Source: Nageia nagi (taxonomy: Eukaryota; Pinophyta). Taken from it: a stretch of DNA of 64,000 nt. The stretch spans positions 149,916,001 to 149,980,000 of the forward strand of contig JBITNC010000001.1 in NCBI GenBank assembly GCA_050084985.1, in the 5' to 3' direction. Both the position numbers and the translations under genes were made by a program. Position 1 is the stretch's first letter. Each line of letters opens with the position of its first letter. The notes beneath the pieces were generated by a model. The model was not told the origin of the DNA. It saw only the letters and a list, made by a program, of their open reading frames with translations, and made no database searches. This document shows, piece by piece, positions 58,093 to 64,000 of the stretch.

Positions 58093-60150
58093 GTAATGAC
58101 CCAATCGAACACTCTTGTTGAGACCCTGATGATCTTGGGGAAATTGAAATTAAGTTTGAAATAATTTGTGTTATAAAATAAAATATGAATGTATATATGT
58201 ATCATTTGTGTCATTTTAATGATGGTTTCAAAGTTATTATGGTAAAGGTAATAGGTTGACCAATGTGGTGGTCAGGATAGAAACCCTAGAGAACCAAAGA
58301 CGAGTTGGTTATGAGAATAGATTAGTAAGAGTGAGGAAATGATTGGCATTAAATTGTTGGCAACAATAAGAATCTCCATAGATCATATAGTTGCATGGAA
58401 AAATTATTATACATGATATTCATTCTTTTTATGATTTTGAGTATGCATGTCCACTAATAAATTTACCTTGCAAGATGAGTGGTTGCTGCAAGTAAATATG
58501 AGATTTAAAACTATATAGTATGCATTTTAAAAATGGCTTGATTATTTTCAAATGGTGGAAGGAATATTCTAATTGTTTGAATTTGATTTTTTCACCAAGA
58601 AAATTTAGTAGATTTGGGTGACAATAAAAATTTATGGTTAAAAGGATTATTTTTCATATATTTGGTGGTTGCAAGGTTATTTTGGAATTTTGTGAAAATA
58701 ATTGAGAAAATCACCCCACATAATTTATTTCCTTTTGTTAAGTGTGAAATGATTTATAAATATTTTATTTCTTTAGTGAAAGTTGTAAAATTAGTTTTGG
58801 AGGACATAAGGACTTAAAAACAAATTGTTTAAATCCTTTCATAAAAAATAAAAATCCCTACACCTTACGTATAAAGTAGATGAGTTGGAAAAATAGTATT
58901 TATTTTGGATGGATTATACTACCCTTAGATTATAAATAAATGGAGAACTCTTAGGAAATGAAGAGGAGGATGATATATCCTTCAATTTTGGCTTTAGGTC
59001 CCATGAAGCAATAAGATAATCTCTTCTCCATTGCTCAATATTATATTCTAGGTGCCATTCCTCAATTTTAGATCCTAGTGTAGAAATTTCTTATTATTTC
59101 TCACTAATGATTGATCCTTAGTTATTTTATAATACTTATAAGATATTGAGTAATTCATGTGAAGGAATTAAGTCATGTGAAGATAGTTATTACTATTATG
59201 TTTTTATATCACTGACCTTACATTACCTTAATTATAAAATGCATATAATATTGAATGGTTTAATGTGAATGGAAAGGTACTATGTGAACTCCTTGTGTGT
59301 GTTTTTATAGTTTTCTATTTAAAGTGATTATCATGGGTTTGATTGAAGCTTGACATAAATTATATAGTACATCTCTTTTATCATCATGTCCCCTCTCTTC
59401 TAAGTTTTGTTGGAGCCATAATAGCCCTAGTTGAAGAAATGGACTTCCTAAAAGAATTACTCTAGAATACCTTCATATTTTTGTTAGTCTTCATCCCTTA
59501 GAAATACTATAGATGATATTAGTGGTTATACTTATTTATGGGTATCATAATCCCTCTAATATTACATGAACTCCCACTTGAATAAAGAATCCACTCTGAT
59601 CACCCCTTATTGAATGTATAGTAGAGTTATGTTGCAAATTCTAGAAGTGAAAAAGACACTTCAATAGGCTTGAGAATGAATATATTATTCTATGAAGAAA
59701 TTGTCCTTCTATTGAGAAGGAGTAGCACACTTGTATTTTGATCATTTTTCATACAATTCCCAAGTCTTTCCAATATTCCCTTTTTTCATATCATACAATT
59801 GACTCCTCAAGAAATAGTAGATAGGGTTGCTTACTGACTTCAATCCTACCTAATTTGCTTTATTGGACTGAATCTTGCTATAAAAATAGAAGGATAATGA
59901 TCTTGATGATTTAATTTTTTATTAGGAAATGAGTTTATTAGAATAATGAAGCACTTTATCATAATGAGTGAAGGTAGTGTCAAATATTTCACTTTTAACT
60001 AATTGATTAGAGAAGGTATCGAATGCAAGACCTATCAATGGCAATAGAAGACTTATGAACAAATAATATTAGATAATTATAGAGAATCAAGTCAACAATA
60101 GTGGTGATACAAAGGAGGGCATTGTACACTAATGTATCCATTTTTGTCTA
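58093..60150 (+). other. LTR-like start and unassigned AT-rich sequence
   Basis: It begins TGTAATGACCCAATCGAACA, a form typical of plant gypsy LTR starts (TGTAA-x-GACCC), placed exactly where the array is cut. I find no second copy or clear end, so this may be a solo or truncated LTR. A frame of 67 residues (58,614-58,817) has no motif. Confidence 0.45.
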
Positions 60151-60199
60151 ATTATAGTGGTCATTACATTGTATGAGACTATAATTTGTAAGGGAATTT

Positions 60200-60800
60200 C
60201 ATAAAATGATTCACTACCCCATACCTAATGTATCTATCTTAACTTCATCTCAATGTGGTATTTTTTCAAACAATTCATAGGTCCTTTTATCATATCCATT
60301 TTGGGCACTTTTTGCACTCATTACTTTCCTTAAAATGTCATTTTGATGAGGTAGTTTATCAAATAAATTGCACCCTCTTTTTCAACTCATTTGGCTTGTG
60401 CATAACACATCCATTACTACACCCTTGAGACTACATTAAATAAGGTATTTTATCAAATGATTCATGAGTCATTTTAATGAATCTATTTTAGTTCATATCC
60501 TATGTTCATTGCATTACATGAGCCTAAAATGCATCAAGGTACTTTATCAAACAACTCACTTGTCCTTTCAAAGCATCTATTATGATGTGCAATACATCCT
60601 TGAGACTTCATTTGATGAAGCATTTTGTCAATCAATTCATTGGCCCTCCCAATGTGGATATCTTGTTCATATCCTATGATCACTACTATGCATAAGACTA
60701 CTTTTTGATTAAGCATTTTATCAAATAATTTTTAGATCTTATCAACCTTCTGGTTTTTGTTATATCAAGTGACTACACTATAATAAGGTGCTCTTATTTA
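60200..60800 (-). pseudogene. PPR protein relic
   Basis: On the minus strand a LFDK-type word recurs (plus-strand TTTATCAAA form, TCAAA at 60,266, 60,359, 60,453, 60,547, near 60,628 and 60,721): spacings 93, 94, 94, 81 and 93. That is the 31-residue step of short and classic PPR repeats. Readable pieces are KLFDKMLNQKVVLCIVVIIG, YEQDIHIGRANELIDKM and RCFERTSELFDKVP, compare [AE]-x-[EK]-LFD-x-MP-x-[KR]-[DN]-V-V-S-W-x-x-[ML]-I-x-G-Y. PPR proteins bind organelle RNA. Stops and frameshifts make this a dead copy; a 60-residue piece stays open (60,534-60,716). Confidence 0.75.
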
Positions 60801-63800
60801 GCCCCTAAGCCAAGCCATATCTAATGTGATAATCCTTTCTTTGAATAGCAATAACCAATCTTGAAGAATGAGACTAATGTGAGGCACTAATTTTCAACAA
60901 TTTCAAATATTTGGAGATGTGAGAGGGAAGCATTATTAGAATCAAGATTACATTAAATCATTAAATGAATAATTGAATAAGTACATAGGTAGTCCTCAAA
61001 TGACCATGCAAAAAGGTTCTATTCAAATTATTAATGTAAGATAAGCCTTAGAGACATTAGGAGTAGCTAATTCAACTTTAAAATAAGGGTATTCATTCCT
61101 TAAGAAGTGAACCTTAGAGTCCCACACTACTAGCTACAAGAGATAATACTAAAATATTTATTCTCCCATCTCTTCATAACTATCTAACTATTATAAAGGT
61201 GTGTATTATATTTAATATTACCATATAGTTTTTGAAATGAATAACATTTATACCATAATACAATGGAATGTATTATTAAGAATTTATTTTTAAATATATG
61301 AAAATAGTAAAATGATAGAATGATGTATCATTTCATATACCTTTATGATTAAAATTTAGAGATAGGTATTAAAATAGAGGAACTTGATATATTGATCTCT
61401 TTTTTACATTGATGAGATGTGATAACATTAGAATGTGAGTAATTGTATAAAAGATTTATACATTTTTCTACTTCTTATTGTGATAAATATTATTTGCTCC
61501 ATGATCTAGGAAGATAGGTAGTCTTTAAATAAGACCCAAATCCTATCGAGATCTAAAATGGAGTATTGATTAGGAGTAATATTGTTTGAAAATATGGATT
61601 GATTTAAGGAAGATGAATGATGATAATCTTATCTTGTGATGATTGCTAGACTCCCCCATCAAGGAAGATAAGTAGTCTTAAATAAGACCTAAATCTTGTT
61701 GAGATAGGAGATGAATTACTATTGTTTTTGAAATAAGATTGTTTAAAAGAATAATTTAGAGTGGAATATGATGCACCTAGGAGTAGGATGAATATCATTG
61801 AAAAAGGAGTTTTCTTGATCCTCATAAACTCTAACTAAATCCTAGTACTCAATTGTAACACCATATTGTCTTAGCTCTCTTGGTCAGAAGAATGATTCAA
61901 GACAATAGTAGATGGATGGAAACTCATCAAAAGACAATGATGGTGATGAATAATCCCTTAAAAGTGAATAATGCTTATGTAAATAGGGTTATTGCATGTT
62001 GTACAATAATCGCAAACCCTAATGATGGAAGGAAAAATGACTTGTAGAAGACAAAGTATGATCAAAATTTATGATTAGAATCATAATATATGTAATGTAT
62101 TCATTGTCTAGTAAATTAATGGGATACCTTATCAATGGAAAAAGTAAGATTCTATGCATGAGATGATGCATTCTACTCCTTTACAAATAATGAAGTTTTG
62201 ATATGCCTTGTCTCCAAAACCTGATCAAATTTAAAAATGTCTATAGGAATATAACTTCTTGATGTATGAAATAAATTTAATTTATGGATTTATAGTATTG
62301 ATGTACTATGTTGATATTTTAAGCTTTAAAGTAAAATTAGATGGTCAAAAAAGGATCAAAGTAAAAAAGAAAACTAAAGTAATAATAGAAAAGAAGACCT
62401 TGTAAGATATACACCAATATACAAATAGTTCATTAATTAAAATCAAAAGTTTAGATCTATAATCCAATATGGGCTATTACTAGATTATGCACCTAAAATA
62501 AATAAGCTACAACCATGATGATTTGTTAGGGAATTAGTATAATATGGCTTAAATGTTTCAATTAAAAACAAATACATTTCCAAGAGATGGTCTCTATCGG
62601 ATAATAAATGATCAAGATATTTGATAATGTTAGCATATTACATGAAAATTAGAATAAATTTAGCTCCTACGTAATTAAAGTTTTAAAACATGGATATCCC
62701 TTATGTATGAAGGAAAACTAGTTGAATTAGGACCTAGGTTGAATGGGATTACCAAACAATGCATTTAGATAATCTATACAAGTATTGATTTTTTACAAAA
62801 TGTATAGGACCTTGATACTAGACAAAGAAACTAGACAAATTGAAATTATCTTTGGTGTACTAGAATAAAAGTAAGGATCACTTTAGTAAGTTACACTCTA
62901 CATTGCACTTCCTTTCTAGAAGTAGTAATTTTTCAAGCATCTCAAAACTTGTTATTATTCTCTAATTTTGGTGTTCTTTTAAAGTATTATTTTTTTCATG
63001 CATATGTGATAGTACTGTTGAATATTCTTTGATAGCTACATGAATAAGATTTTTTTAAACTTATTTAACATATTTGATGAATTTATTATTTTTGATTATC
63101 AGATATGATTACTAATGTGATAAGTGGTTTGTTTGAAAATTAAACCAGTTACTACTTGACTCAAGCATGAAAACTAGAAATCAAATGATTGATTTAGAAT
63201 CATTATTCCTAGGAATGTTAGTATGATTATAGTATTTAAATTTTATTAGACTAAACAAGAAACTCTGGGTATTATTCTAATACCCATGGCTCCCCAAGAT
63301 ATGGGCACAGGTATGCCAGACACCATGGTGAGTCTTATCAATAGATAAGGGTAGTTTAGTATCTCATATCCTTGATAGACTATCAAATGAGGGTAGAAGT
63401 CAATAAAAAAGTAGTTATCAAGAGAAGGTAACTTGTAGTCATACTTCTTATAGTTAAGAAAATAGGAGTATTATGATTGTTCCATAGGTGATGATGCTTA
63501 CCCATTTCATATAGAAGATTGCCTAGGACAATATATCTACACCTATGAATCGAAGGGTCATACATCAAGTGAAGATGTTTAACCTTATGGATGAGCATTC
63601 TCTTGGATAATATGGGACCCAATTAGGAAACCACAACACTATGATCATAATATTTTTTACACAGTTGGTGAATGGGAATGGTGGGGTCACCTATAAGGCA
63701 TCTTCCAATGGGATGAGCATTGAGAAGTGAACACCAAAAAGTTTTCAATCAGGGTTGGTTATTCTAGATTTCCATCAATCTTGCCATATGGGTGCTAACT

Positions 63801-64000
63801 AGCTAGAAGCATTAACATGCACATGTGAATCACCTTTTCCACTCCTAGAACATTTGAGTGTTAAATTTAAACAAAAAAATAGGTCTAAAATTTTAGGGTT
63901 TATGAAGTTGAAAATAGGGTTGGTGAGAAGCATTACTATTCATCAAGATGGTGTAATGATAAGTAATAGTAGGGTTCTTGAATGAGAAGAAGGTGGTGGG
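60801..64000. other. Unassigned AT-rich end of the window
   Basis: Apart from a local duplication at 61,502-61,705 I see no motif I can name on either strand. The 79-residue minus-strand frame at 63,383-63,622 (His-rich, hydrophobic end) has no known pattern. Sequence continues past the window. Confidence 0.45.
61502..61705. repeat. Local duplication, about 150-bp offset
   Basis: GGAAGATAGGTAGTCTTTAA with ATAAGACCCAAATC at about 61,510-61,555 recurs as GGAAGATAAGTAGTCTTAAA with TAAGACCTAAATC at about 61,661-61,700. The block between is not clearly duplicated. Confidence 0.65.

Noticed and set aside
58104-58108. Right target duplication ATCGA for the gypsy array
   Set aside because: It lies 12 bases inside a sequence that looks like a different LTR start, and the array is truncated before its end.
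1-64000. tRNA, rRNA or organelle-derived DNA
   Set aside because: I looked for tRNA-like arms outside primer sites and for conserved rRNA or plastid genes and saw none; a covariance search would be needed to be certain.

Overview
The window looks like plant nuclear DNA made almost wholly of old, nested transposable elements. It is AT-rich and CpG-poor. It holds plant-type families: Tat-lineage Ty3/gypsy elements with two RNase H domains, a TNP2-type CACTA transposase, an L1-type LINE, a plant mobile domain gene and a PPR relic. A large-genome seed plant, perhaps a gymnosperm, fits best, but the species cannot be read from the sequence. I see no intact host gene, no tRNA or rRNA gene and no CRISPR array. 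All families were assigned by eye from motifs.

Layout. 1-5.7 kb: a 49-50 bp minisatellite, a minus-strand LTR set in a non-LTR reverse transcriptase relic, and an unidentified minus-strand relic. 5.7-10.5 kb: a 5'-truncated L1-like LINE (minus). From 10.5 to 49.1 kb a single minus-strand CACTA TNP2 transposase gene is spread out in pieces. A 24.5 kb Tat-lineage element (12.79-37.32 kb, plus strand) and a minus-strand gypsy element (37.96-47.50 kb) interrupt it. A third insertion, a rearranged gypsy array (49.11-58.09 kb), cuts its N-terminal end.

The 24.5 kb element is itself nested. Its order is LTR, gag, protease, RNase H of the RVT_3/archaeal type, RT, second RNase H, integrase, a long unrecognised ORF, LTR. 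The unrecognised ORF is split by a young 3.8 kb gag-only Copia-type element with a perfect 5-bp target duplication (23.04-26.87 kb) and by a second Tat element (28.06-34.07 kb) that carries its extra RNase H after RT. Its 5' LTR and gag carry an almost perfect 3.37 kb palindrome (13,748-17,113) with a 6-base centre.

The minus-strand gypsy element holds an antisense plant-mobile-domain gene relic with a likely intron. The array at 49-58 kb has LTR, internal, LTR, internal fragment, LTR fragment, internal, with a 30-bp tandem repeat encoding a 10-residue repeat. The last 6 kb hold an LTR-like start at 58,093 and a minus-strand PPR relic recognised by its 93-94 base period.

Most coding relics are broken by TAG/TAA where Gln or Trp is expected. 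Zinc-finger Cys to Tyr and catalytic Asp to Asn changes recur, which is a C-to-T decay pattern. The most interesting items are the palindrome, the unknown ORF downstream of integrase, the Cys/Met-repeat protein of the young Copia-type element, the split CACTA gene and the different position of the extra RNase H in the two Tat elements.
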